Shown here: one piece after another, positions 9,601 to 19,800 of the stretch | Numbering within the stretch: the first letter of the stretch is position 1 | Layout: each line of letters begins with the position of its first letter | From: Notolepis coatsorum | Taxonomy: Eukaryota > Chordata > Actinopteri > Aulopiformes > Paralepididae | NCBI GenBank assembly: GCA_963971535.1 | Contig: OZ020586.1 | Location: 71,760,134-71,824,133, forward strand | Direction: 5' to 3' | Length of the DNA: 64,000 nt | Notes under the pieces: generated by a model | The model's input: the letters and a program-made list of their open reading frames with translations, nothing else | Told to the model about the DNA's origin: nothing | The model's database searches: none | Program-made: the position numbers and the translations under genes

Positions 9601-11090
9601 CACCCACTCCAGGGCCATGTTGGACCAGCCGCATAGGTCATTCAGGTCTGGCCAGTCAGACCACACCCCGACACACACACACACAACCAATTTCGTATCA
9701 CTGTCCCAATACTTCTGCATTTGACGGAGTATTATTTACTATGGCTGAATGACTTCAGAGAAAGCACTTTTGGAATAGGGGGTGATCTTTTGTCAGACTT
9801 TGGTATTTTCCTATAAGAGAGTACAATAGGCCATGTCTACAGAGATGCATACACATATAACCAGTCCATGAAGGGACTACTTGGACAGACATGTATACTG
9901 AAGCATATGAAGGCTGTGGGACGCAACCCATCTTTCAGAGAGAAAAGAGTGGTGGATAGAACTATATTGTAGAGTGACAAGATCACTGGTATGGGTTTAC
10001 CACTAAGGTTTTCCATTCTGGTTATTGAAAGCAAACTTAGCAACAGCTTTAACTTGGCTAACAGATTTTCTGCTTCTCTCTAGACCCCCCTGAGCAGCAG
10101 GAGAGGAGCCCCAGTCTGGGCCAGGAGGAGCCAGAGCCCCTACATATTAAAGAGGAACAGGAGGAACTCTGGACCAGTCAGGAGGGAGAGCAGCTTCAAG
10201 GTCTGGAGGAGGCTGATATCATACAGTTCACACCCACTCCTGTCCCTGTGAAAAGTGAACACGACGAAGAGAAACCTCACTCCTCATGGTTTAAAAAAAC
10301 CCAAACTGAGCCTCTAGCCAGCACCTCAACAGAACCAGATGGAGAGGACTGTGGACTATCAGAACCAGCCAGTAACTTAGATCCAGCTGGTGGTTTAGAT
10401 TCAACTAGAGATGTCCAGCTCCTCTCTTCAGACTGTTCTGGAACTGAGACTCAAGACAGTGATGAGTCAGGTTTAAACACAATGAAGTCAATGAAGACAC
10501 AGAAAATCAAAGGACAGAGTTTGTCTAACAGCAACAAGTTCAACAGCTCTGTGGGGTCGACCTATGAGCTGACATCATCAAAACTAATTATATCTGAAAC
10601 GTGGAGCTGTAAAGTGTGTGGTAAATGTTGCAGTCGTAAAGATTCTTTATGGCGCCATATTAGAGCCCATTCTAGTGATTGTGGTTTGTGTGGAAAACAT
10701 TTAGAGCCCAAAGAGAGCTTGAAACTTCACCTTCAAACTCACTGGACATGTACTGTTTGTGGCAGGAAATTTACCAATACTTCAGATTTGAGCAGACACT
10801 TGAAAACTCATACTGGGGAAAAGCCCTACAGTTGCACACTGTGTCATCAAAGATTTGTTCAAAAAGGAAACCTGACAATACATATGAGAAGTCACACTGG
10901 GGAAAAACCCTTCAGTTGCACACTGTGTCACAAAAGATTTGGTCACAAACCAAGCCTGGATAGACATTTGAGAAGTCACAGGGCAAAAGCCCTACAGCAG
11001 GCCTATTCAATTGGCGGCCTGCGGGCCACATCCGGCCCAGAAGCAACCTCCGAGTGGTCCAGCGAGCTTGAATTAAATATGCTATTTTAA
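6685..11090 (+). CDS. ZNF-A: C2H2 zinc-finger protein, two exons (6685-6844, 10084-11090)
   Basis: Probable sequence-specific DNA-binding nuclear protein of 388 aa. Exon 1 encodes the fish-type N-terminal motif (residues 1-53: MSRIQLLKCF, VNERLTAVVEEIFG, RTIEEYE) and ends at a CAG|GTTTGT donor. Exon 2 follows CTCTCTAG and completes Asp-54, then an acidic segment (PPEQQERSPSLGQEEPE, IKEEQEELWTSQEGEQLQ) and five C2H2 fingers at roughly residues 227-352. Finger 2 (CGLCGKHLEPKESLKLHLQ) joins its neighbours without TGEKP linkers. Fingers 3-5 use H(T/S)GEKP(Y/F). ATG 6685 was chosen because the family motif starts there. The last 30 residues are read from a hAT transposon. Before that insertion the frame would have stopped after two more codons. 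The DNA target cannot be predicted from this sequence. Confidence 0.85.
7121..8171. repeat. Long palindrome (fold-back element) in ZNF-A intron 1
   Basis: The left end TATGGGGGTAGATTTCTAT is mirrored by the right end, which reads ATAGAAATGTACCCCCATA. Both arms of about 520 bp carry the same ordered motifs: AATAAACAAACGC, GATCCACACAAACACACCTC, AACACGCTTGATTTGTTTA and TTACGTACGGAATT. Each arm also has an internal direct duplication of about 150 bp. The centre is near 7640-7660 (CCCCGCCGGGG). No ORF of note. It would form a very long hairpin in the ZNF-A primary transcript. Confidence 0.9.
8283..8345 (+). repeat. Teleost interspersed-repeat core (GCTGACGCTTTTATCC)
   Basis: TTTAGCTGACGCTTTTATCC followed by AAAGCGACTTACAAGTT is a core found in huge copy number in fish genomes. 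The same core lies in reverse orientation at about 41700-41760. The full element boundaries are not clear here. Confidence 0.6.
8585..9390 (-). pseudogene. Non-LTR retrotransposon C-terminus with CCHC/endonuclease-like region (relic)
   Basis: Minus-strand frames 9363-8974 and 9121-8591 overlap and together resemble the end of an R2/NeSL-type polyprotein: CIHQLHHGHEQTTETMSHIL with NGC and a following RHD, then LILEIGCMFDYSLEEAFTTK with KMLKYQ, and GSLGHVHKLGV. A zinc-finger-like Cys/His cluster followed by an endonuclease-like segment fits the restriction-like endonuclease class. A frameshift near 9000-9040, next to an (AAC)n tract, splits it. The clade is uncertain. Confidence 0.55.
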
Positions 11091-11289
11091 TTGTAATATT
11101 ATTTTATTACAAATATTTGTTAACCACTTACGTATTCGGGCCGTCACACACTTGCGCGCATGTCGCAGCACTTTGCGCACGTCTGTTGGCTCCGGGTTGC
11201 GTTTTCGCCGATCAACCAATACATTGTTGGAAGTTGAATTTGCCGCCTTTCGACTATTGTTTGGTTCCATTCTTGAGTTACAAGGCGAA

Positions 11290-11700
11290 ACATCCGGCGA
11301 GCGTCATTTGACAAGCCGTGACCAAATCACTGATGTGATGACACATTTCATGGCAAGGTTGAAAGAGAACTTTGCTGGTCGATTGGATGGACTTACTCTG
11401 CCCACAGAGGTGATGTGCTTTGCCAGAGACCCATTCACTGTTGCAACAGAAGGGGGCTTTTCCTCCAAAGCAAAGGAAGTGGTCCCTTCCATCGAAGTGG
11501 GGAAATTCGTAGCGATCAACATACATTATGTGAATCAAGCTTTTCGCACATGAACTCAATAAAACTCTTGTTGCACTCTTCACCAATGCCTTCGGATTGC
11601 CTTGACATCTTACAAGCCAAAAGTCACTGCTCTCCTTCAGAACAAAATATGTCACTTCTCCCACTAAGAAAGTCATGTCAACAGGTAGGCTACCCTTTGT
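11290..11700 (+). pseudogene. hAT transposase fragment (GTF2IRD2-like)
   Basis: Frame 11152-11553 covers a middle part of a hAT-type transposase. After the stop at 11553, similarity seems to continue in another frame. Dimerisation-domain and DDE catalytic residues are not identifiable. This is the only protein remnant of the host hAT element. Confidence 0.55.
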
Positions 11701-11936
11701 TTTTATTTTATTATTTTAGAAATGCACCTGACATTTTTTTTTTTTTTTTTTTACCTGCAGTAGGGATGTGCGTGAGTAACTCGTAGCTATGAGAAAAAGC
11801 TATCTTAAATTATAAATAATTTGTATGAATTTTATTTTATATTTATTTATTATTATTTCACATGTATGTGTAAGATTATAACTGTTTGTTGGTTTCCTTA
11901 AACATACGTGAATAAACAAAAAATTAAATATCTTTC

Positions 11937-12871
11937 TTAACACATTGACCGCCGGAGGTCGCTGTGGGCGTATGGCCGTTTGTGCCAGCGCTTTGTTCAA
12001 TGGAGAGAATGCCGTGTTTGCGAGTGCTAAAACTATATTAAATATTATAGCTATGGATCTAATAACGTTGCCGATTGTCAGTGAGTTTCTTCTGGTCAAC
12101 ATGCAAAAAACTGATTCTTTTTTCATCCGTACATTTCCGTTTTATACCGTGGTGAATATGAGTATAGTTTGAGTGATTCTTAGTAATCCCAGGAAAGACA
12201 CGAAAACAGCCCTTTAGTTAAATCCACTTATCACGTTGCCATTTTTCGCCTGATTATCGAATCTTCCTGAAATCAATGCTAGATTATCGTTATTATGTCT
12301 CCTCATGCACGCATGAAAGGGGCCTTGTAGCGGGGGCGCCCCTCCGTGCTGTGATGTGACCAACGGGAAACAGCACACACACATTTCACACAGACAGCTT
12401 CGATCGCGGGAGAAAAAAATATCAGATCAACACAAGATTGGATATATACTGTCCTTACCTTGTCTCTGATGTAATGCAGAAAAAATAATCCAATTATCTG
12501 ATCGCCATTCCAAGTACTGGTCGCGGGAGTCCGTCCCACGTTATCCGGCATTGCATATGAACGGGGGGGGGGGGGGGGGGCAGCCTAGTTGATGCATCGT
12601 TGTAAGCGCTTGTCTTGCCGAAGTATTTAGAAAACAAACTACATAGTTTCAAATGGAGTGCAATAGCGGTCGCAAGGCGTTAGGCGGCGGTATTGACCGT
12701 CTGCGATTTCAGACACACTCAGAACAGCCTGCACAGGCTGCCCTGATGAATTATGAATGGCAATAGCGAATAAAAGAAAAACGGATCCAATAACGAGTAT
12801 ACTCGTTGTCTGGCGCTCAACGATTGGCGGGCTAACACGAGTTAACTCGTTGTTGGTGCAGAAAGGGTTAA
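11937..12871. mobile_element. piggyBac-like non-autonomous element, copy 1
   Basis: Flanked by TTAA on both sides (11937-11940, 12868-12871). Its ends are TTAACACATTGACCGCC and (inverted) TTAACCCTTTCTGCACC. The interior matches 24720-25644, for example CCGTTTTATACCGTGGTGAAT. TTAA targets are diagnostic of piggyBac. A minus-strand remnant (GLFFLHYIRDKVRT) hints at a transposase ancestor. Nested in the hAT at 10998-13359, so it is younger than that insertion. Confidence 0.7.
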
Positions 12872-13367
12872 AGGATTTAGGATTTTTCTTTAAAATGCCC
12901 ATCCCTAAACTGTACATATCAACATAATGTGGGATGTGTAAACAAGGGTATGACTAATCAATCAGTAATCACACATGTGATTTAAAACAAACACATTTGT
13001 TATGTTCCTTCAGTGTGCAGTAGGAGGCGTTGTGTTATGCCTGTGTGTGTGTTATTGGTTATTGCCACTTGTTATGGTTCTGTGCATTGATAGCTCTTTT
13101 TTATTCTGTTTCTGCTATTTTTTTATTCTGTTTCTGCACTTTGATGTGCCTGGGTCAGATATGTGACCAAAAATATTGTTTTATTTCAAAAGTGAAACAA
13201 TAAACAGTTATTTTTTACTACATTAATTTGCGTTTGTTTAAAATGTGTCATTACCAAAAGCTAAAAAAGGTTTTAAATAGGCTGCTGAAAATGTCTCGCC
13301 CATCTACTTTTCCTGGTTTTAAAATCTGGCCCAATTGAATTTGTAATTGAATAGCCCTGCCCTACAG

Positions 13368-13950
13368 TGTAGTTAATGGGATATTTAATAGAACATGTCA
13401 AGTTGCAGCAGTCTTACCGCTATCTAAGGTTATCTACAAGTAAGCTAGCGACCACTGATGTTCCTGTTGTCAACACCACCATTCCAGGTGTCAGGCTCCT
13501 CATTCACTTCCACTTCATTTTCGGGACCCAGTCTAATGAACTAACTACTGTGCAGATTTCAATAAAACAGACCATTCTGAGTCAAATGTAAAACATTTTT
13601 GGCATTTGTTGCGTCTACAGATTTATTACCTTTGAAAAATAAAAGCAGATCCGATCAATTTGTTGTTTGAGTGTGTTGTGCATCCTTGCCTTGCATGGAA
13701 TGTTTGGGGAGTGGGTACCTGCTGCCTTGATGGATTCTGTAAAAAGTTGACAGTTGGTCAAACTACACCTCAAGTGAGAAATGGTTCCTTTACTGGACAT
13801 TTGAAATGGCATCAGAAGTATGATATTTAGACTTGGTCCCTAAAATTAATGGAAGTTGCATTTATGAAAGCTCCACTATGGAAGATTGGCACCCTGTGGC
13901 CATGAGCGGTAACTGCACCCATAGCCTCTTGTATACTTGTTTAAGCTAAT
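13368..13950. other. ZNF-A 3' flank, nothing recognised
   Basis: Before the hAT insertion this was the sequence right after the last finger: TGTAGTTAA supplies the ancestral stop. The rest carries no coding frame or repeat I can name, up to the (TTGA)n tail of the next LINE fragment. Confidence 0.4.
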
Positions 13951-14540
13951 TGATTGATTGATTGATTGAAAACTTTAACAGATTGCAGAATGGGTACAGT
14001 ACAGTACAGCTCAATACACACAATTGTTAAGGGGATGCAGACCAGAGAAAGACTTTCGTCTTGTTTACATCAGGGTCCCCCATTTTCAATTCATCATAAC
14101 ATATATGACATACAGATAGACAGTACTGCTACATCTATACATTTATGACATACCAGGGTTAGGTCATTTACTGTACATTGGAGGGGGTTGGGTTAGGACA
14201 TTTACAGGGGCCAGTTTCGAATTGCAGTCTCCTGTAGGTGTTCTTTGAGAGTGGTTTTGAAAGTGGGTAGTGATTCACATTCCTTTACAGCTTTGGGTAG
14301 GGCGTTCCACATTGATGGGGCATAATTGCTAAACGTGTTTAGTCCCTTGTTTGAGCCGAATCTGGGTTTAACATGATTTGTGGAGCTCCCTCTGGTGTTG
14401 TGGTCGTGGTATTCACTGACCTTTGGGAAGTATTTTGACATGTACATGGGTACCTTAGTCATGTAGTGTATCTTGTAGACCAGGCCCATTGCAAGTTGCT
14501 GTACTCTGTTGTCTACTCTAATGCTCTGTATTGTCACTCC
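13951..14540 (-). mobile_element. LINE 3' end (family with (TCAA)n tail), longest copy
   Basis: On the minus strand, 14537-14202 encodes the end of a non-LTR reverse transcriptase ORF: YHDHNTRGSSTNHVKPRFG, then FSNYAPSMWNALPKAVKECE, then SLPTFKTTLKEHL. A 3' UTR follows, ending in GTACCCATTCTGCAATCTG, TTAAAGTTTTC and (AATC)n. The same tail recurs at 38467, 48453, 49025, 50161 and 51741, always in this orientation. The element is 5'-truncated. CR1/L2/Jockey group; exact clade not assigned. Confidence 0.75.
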
Positions 14541-14843
14541 AACCTTATCATGAGAGCGCTGGAAGGTTTCTGAATATGTGACTGTTCATATTACAATATA
14601 TAAAATGCATATATGCCTTTGTTATTAAATACCTTTCCTTTTAGCCATTTATGTAGACACAAATAATTAAAATATGTATGAGTGCATGTGCTAAATAATT
14701 TGGGACACCTTCCTGAAATTAATACAATTAAAATGTTTCAAGGATCTCTGTATTATCATAAAACAATCTGACAAATGACAATTAAAAACAAACTGGATAG
14801 CTTTGTCAATCTGTAACATCTTTATGGTTATTTATGTTTTATT
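14541..14843. other. AT-rich spacer before the BEL element
   Basis: No recognisable feature. The last five bases form the TATAC target of the BEL insertion. Confidence 0.4.
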
Positions 14844-14848
14844 TATAC

Positions 14849-16761
14849 TGTAACTGAGGGGTACAATTCAAGATTCAAGAGTTTTAATTGTCACGGCATA
14901 CAGGTATACAATGAAATGCGGCTGGTCTTGCCCGCGACGATGTGCAATACAGTGGTACAACATATAATAGAATCCAATAAAATACAGTGGTACAACATAT
15001 TAATAGAATCCAATAAAACAGTGCAATAAACAGGTACATGGTGTGCCATCTCGGTATCTGTACATTAGTATTTACAGAGCATATAGGACATGCTAGTTAG
15101 CTTTAGTAGTGCAATACACTGTTCCTGATGTTATACTACTTTAAGTGGCCTTTCCTCTGGCCATAAGTGTGCGTGTGTGCGGCATGAGTGTTAAAGTGGC
15201 TGCTAGTGTGTGAGCGTGCTCAGCGTGCGTGTCGTGTATGTACTTGTGTGTGGATAGTTCAGTTTCTGTGTCTCTCAATGTTCATTGTTCAAGGCTCTGA
15301 TGGCCTGGGGGAAGAAGCTTAGCCTAAGCCTCTCCGTCTTAGTCTCTAGAATTCGCAGGCGTCTGCGAATTCCCTGACTGTATTGATAAGTATGGTATCA
15401 TTAAACCACTACCGCTTTATGTACTTTAACTACTGGCCACACAGTACATGATATAGATATGATGAACACTTTCCCACCATGAAACCAAGTCCACACAAAT
15501 GTATAAATCGAATATTTAATATATAGCAAAGGGTATATACAACGTTCACTTAATGACATTTATGATTTGAATGCACTTGGAAGGCAAATGAGTATTCGTA
15601 GGCAAATCAACATTGAATGTCCAATCTCTGGTTACGCAGGAAGCAAGTATACAACCTGGTTCTTTAGGGAACTATAGCGATGGTACTTAAATGATTATAG
15701 CTGGATATACTAAAGGGGGGTCCCGCTGGTTGTAAGTCAGTAGAGGGGGGGGGGGGGGGGTTAGGAGAGCCGCCGGCGATATCCCATCTGGCCAACGATT
15801 TCTTGGGAGAATTCAGAGTGCTGAACACGGTGCCCACAGAACCTTGGTCCACAGATGAATACCGGTGGGCCCTCTTGTAGACGGTAGCTGCCGGTCCACA
15901 ACGAAGAGACGTGAGGCGACCTCACTCGGGGTAGAGCGCCGTCTCACCTGGGCTCCTCTCGGGGGTAGTTCCAACACTCACCAGTGTTGGCTGTTATCCA
16001 TGGCATAAATCAAAGCACCCAAAGCAAGTAGATAATCCAAGCTGTGTAGGGCTCGCCGTCGTCCGGGTAAGGTAATCCAATGTGCAGGTCCACTCGTCCT
16101 AGCCCAGAACTCCTCGGATGAAAGCACCACACGTGGTCTGCCCAGCCTGGTTAAGACTCTAGATAACGCGAGGAAACGATGGGGGTACTGCTCACTTTAT
16201 AACTCTAACCGAACGATGCACCATACATAATAGACTATCATTAACTTAATAGAAATACGTCTCACTCGACGGTATAGTGCCAAACTATGACAATTCAACT
16301 ATTAATCCACACAATGTCTCAATGCCATTCTGAGGCCAAGTTGACCATACTGCACCACACGTGTATCGTGGGTGAGGCTTAACGTCTTGCCACTAGGTTG
16401 GAGGGTAAAGAACTAAGGGCTAAGGGACTAAAAGAAAGTTCTACTTTACTTGCGCCATATATATATGCGCTGTGAACAAATAGTACCATTCGTATTTCGC
16501 CAGACGTATTCCTACGCGGAACCGGGCTAGTAACGACATGTTCGTCGGCACGATTGAACTTGAACCAAGGGGCTTGGCTGCTGGCGCCAAGTTCTTGTCC
16601 AATGAGAGAATGAAACTATTATGGGCTGTTAGTAGACTAAAGGGATATTCAGTGTATATGTACAAGGAATATACAAGGGATATCAAACGATATACAAATA
16701 CTATTAAATATATATCCATAAATAAATATATATATTCGGTTTAATCTGATCCTTCACAACA
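14849..16761 (-). repeat. BEL 3' LTR (left), interrupted
   Basis: Homologous to 22416-23823 but split by foreign sequence after GGGTACAATTC at 14869. LTR similarity resumes at AATTCCCTGAC, 15368. Ends with ATCCTTCACAACA at 16761. Contains a poly-G tract at about 15747-15760 that is longer than in the other LTR. Confidence 0.95.
14870..15367. mobile_element. Foreign insertion inside the BEL 3' LTR
   Basis: About 500 bp absent from the other LTR, bounded by AATTC on both sides (a likely short target duplication). It contains a local duplication (ACAGTGGTACAACATAT twice) and GATGGCCTGGGGGAAGAAGC, a motif common at the 3' ends of fish non-LTR elements. No ORF. It entered after the BEL copy had integrated. 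Confidence 0.7.
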
Positions 16762-16775
16762 GCCGCCCCCTAATT
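16762..16775 (-). other. Polypurine tract of the BEL element
   Basis: In element orientation the bases just before the 3' LTR read TTAGGGGGCGGC, a purine-rich stretch in the position where plus-strand synthesis is primed. Confidence 0.6.
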
Positions 16776-16854
16776 AGTCCCACCTAATTAGCTAAGCAGA
16801 GACAGATTAACCGCACTGTCTACCACTCAAGGTCCGCTGTAAGGGTCAGTCAAC

Positions 16855-19800
16855 TCACAAAGTCATGGGGTCATGGTCGTCATCGATAGTGTCTGGGAGT
16901 CTGGGCAGTTCTATTAGCCTCGCCACGGGTCGTGTGTAAGTTCGCCCTTGGACGAGCACCTCAGCTGCTCGGACCTTGCCATCGGCACCGGTGATCACTT
17001 TGCTTACGCGGCCAGCCGGCCACATAGCTCTGGGTAGTGACTGGTCGATAATCATGACGACTGTTCCTTCTGTCAAATTGTCTCTCTCTTTTACCCACTT
17101 CTGGCGGGTCTGTAGAGACGGTAGGTAGTGGAGTAGAAAGCTGTTCCAAAACTTGTCAGCTAGTACTTGACTGTACCTCCACATTCTTCGGCCGTTCGCT
17201 TCTTCAGGCCTGTACATTGTCTGGGGTAGCGCGGGGTCCAGCCGCCCCATCAAGAGTGTGTTGGGGGTGACTGGGTCGACATCTGCTATATCACTGGAGA
17301 CGTAGCCGAGGGGCTTGGAGTTCAATACTCCCTCGATCTCCGTGAGGACTGTCATTAGGACTTCTTCCGCTACAGTCTGGGCCCCAAGCACGGCGTACAG
17401 GGCTGTCTTTATAGAACGTACTTCTCGTTCCCAGGTTCCACCGAAGTGGGGTGCGTTCGGGGGATTAAACTGGAAGTCAATCTGGGATGGAGCGAGGTGG
17501 GTCTTAAGTTCTGGGCCCATAGCTTGGAAGCTCTCTCTCAGCTCTCTTTCTCCGCCTTTGAAGTTTGTCCCGTGATCAGACAACAATGTAGACGGTTTTC
17601 CTTTCCGTGATGTGAATCTTCGGAAGGCCATAAGGAATGAGTCTGTGCTCATGGTTGGAAGGAGTTCGATATGTATCGCTCTGGTGGTCATGCATTTGAA
17701 TACAATACCCCACCGCTTCTCGGTTCCTCTTCCTTTCTTTATATACAACGGGCCAAAACAGTCCATGCCTGTGGAGTGGAATGGCTTGTCGCCGAGTCGG
17801 AGGCGACAGGGAGGTAGGTCAGCCATCCGGGGTATGCTGGGCTGCGCGCGCCACTTTCGGCAGTCTAGACAGGTTCGCTGGAAGCGTCGCACTGCTTCTC
17901 TTCCTTGAAGTATCCAATAGCGACGTCTGATCTCCGCGAAGACTCTCTCTGCTCCTGCGTGGTGTACATCCTCGTCGTATTTCTTTATGATCAGCTCTGT
18001 GACCTTGTGTCGGCTGTTCAAGACTATCGGGTACTTAACGTCATCCGGTAGATCGGGGGCTCTCCACAGACGACCACCCACTCTGATGAGATTATGGGCG
18101 TCGCTCTCGGGTGCCAGGTGGAGCAATCTGCTGTCTGATGGGACGGGCTTTCCTCCCTGTAGACAGTCTAGCTCGTCGGGGAACGAGTCTCTCTGGGCTC
18201 GTTGTAGTAGAAGAAGTTCTGCTTCTTCGTAGTCAGCTGCTGAAATGTCGGCAGTGGGCTGAATCTCTGGGTGGTGCCACAGGAATGTCTTTAGCTGCGC
18301 ACTATGTAGGGTAATGCAATCATCTATGTTGGGGTCTGTGGAGGCGACTGTGCTCAGTCCACAGAACATAGGTTTCTTGTTCTCAGCCTCCTCTTTACTC
18401 GCTTCCCGTGGGGTGGGCGTAGGCCACTCTTCTTCCGGGAGCTTGAGGAACTCTGGTCCGTCACTGTAGATGTTGCGACGGGTGAGGTCATCTAGGGACA
18501 TTCCCCGGGTGATGACGTCAGCTGGGTTGTGTTTGGTGTCCACATAACGCCAGCTCGCTGCTTCTGTTAACTCTTGAATCTCGGTGACTCTGACTCCCAC
18601 GAAGACCTTGTATCTGCATGAATCAGACTTGATCCATGTGAGTACTGTCGTGGAATCTGACCACAAGATTGTTCTGTGCACCGGAATGGTGAGTTCACGT
18701 TGGATTAACGTGGCTAGATGCGCTCCTGCTAGGGCTGCGCAGAGCTCTAGACGCGGGATAGATTGTTGCTTTCGTGGGGCTATTCTTGAGCGAGCCAGGA
18801 TGAAAGCAGTGTGTATCTCTCCTCCCTTCTCTTGGGCACGCAAGTAGGCCACCGATCCATAGGCTACTTCGGAGGCGTCACTGAAGACGTGTAGATCCAT
18901 CTTGCATGTCTCTGGCCTCACTGTGGGTGGGAAGTAGCTGCGGCGTATATTGACGCCTGGGAGTGAGCGGAGTTCCGTCTCCCACTCTCTCCATGTGGAG
19001 GCAAGGGGTGCGGGTATTGGGTCGTCCCAGCCCTGGTCCTTGTCCCATAGTGCTCGTACAATCATCTTTGCCCTGGTGGTGTAAGGTAGAATACATCCCA
19101 ACGGGTCATATTGTCTGGCGAGTGTTCTGTACACACTCCGTCTGGTGGTCGGTATCGCCGTCGACCTTCCCTGCTCCGTGGTCAGGGGTTTGTGTCTATA
19201 GTGGAGCGAGTCTGTTTTGAAGCGCCAGACTAATCCTAGTGTCATTTCTTGGGCTTCTCCTGGGATGGTCGCCATCCAGGTCTCGCTGCTGGCAGCCTTG
19301 TCCGCGGGGGAGAGGCTGCGCAATACGTGCGGGTCGCTGCTGGCCCACTGCCTGAGATCAAAGCCGCCTTTGATCAGGGAGGCGCGTAGCTTGAGTAGGA
19401 GAACCTCGGCTTCTTCTTGAGTCGAAACGCTTTGTAAACAGTTGTCCACGTAGAAACTGTTCTTCACACTGTGTCGGACCTCTTCTTCTGTCACTCTGGA
19501 GTGGAGGCAGCTAGTGGCTGCTGTTCGGTTGAGAGATTTAGCGAGGGGGCCTTGTAGTGTCCATCCTAGGCGGGTCTCGACTGCTGCAGGACAGCCTCTG
19601 GGTCCTGTATGGACCCGGTCTATCGGGACTATGAGGTCTGCATGGTCGGAGCCTATCAGCAGTGTCGGGGCGGCGCCGTCCATGAGCGGGACAGGTAGTT
19701 GACGCAGGTGCGCATATTTATCCATCAGCTTGGCGATGGGGTAGGTGTACTGCGACAGTCCCACTTCCTGGCCGGTGAAAGCATCTGCAATCCTATACCG

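Larger units (their letters stand above)
10998..13359. mobile_element. hAT transposon inserted in the end of the ZNF-A frame
   Basis: The termini are CAGGCCTATTCAATT and (inverted) CAGGGCTATTCAATT. The 8-bp target duplication CCCTACAG is intact at 10990-10997 and 13360-13367, so this is a complete insertion. A transposase fragment is readable on + at about 11290-11550 (ITDVMTHFMARLKENFAGRL, DGLTLPTEVMCFARDPFTV), of the GTF2IRD2/ZBED-like hAT type. Stops and frameshifts follow, so it is non-autonomous. A piggyBac-like element is nested at 11937-12871. Confidence 0.9.

Noticed and set aside
9448..9720. 90-codon minus-strand frame in the ZNF-A intron
   Set aside because: No recognisable domain; its (GT)n-coded VCVCVGV stretch suggests chance.
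11117..11311. Extra coding exon after ZNF-A
   Set aside because: Lies inside the hAT element and has no zinc-finger sequence.
16441..16719. 92-codon frame present in both BEL LTRs (also 23503-23781)
   Set aside because: Identical because it lies in the LTR repeat; no domain and no separate initiation context, so it is not listed as a gene.
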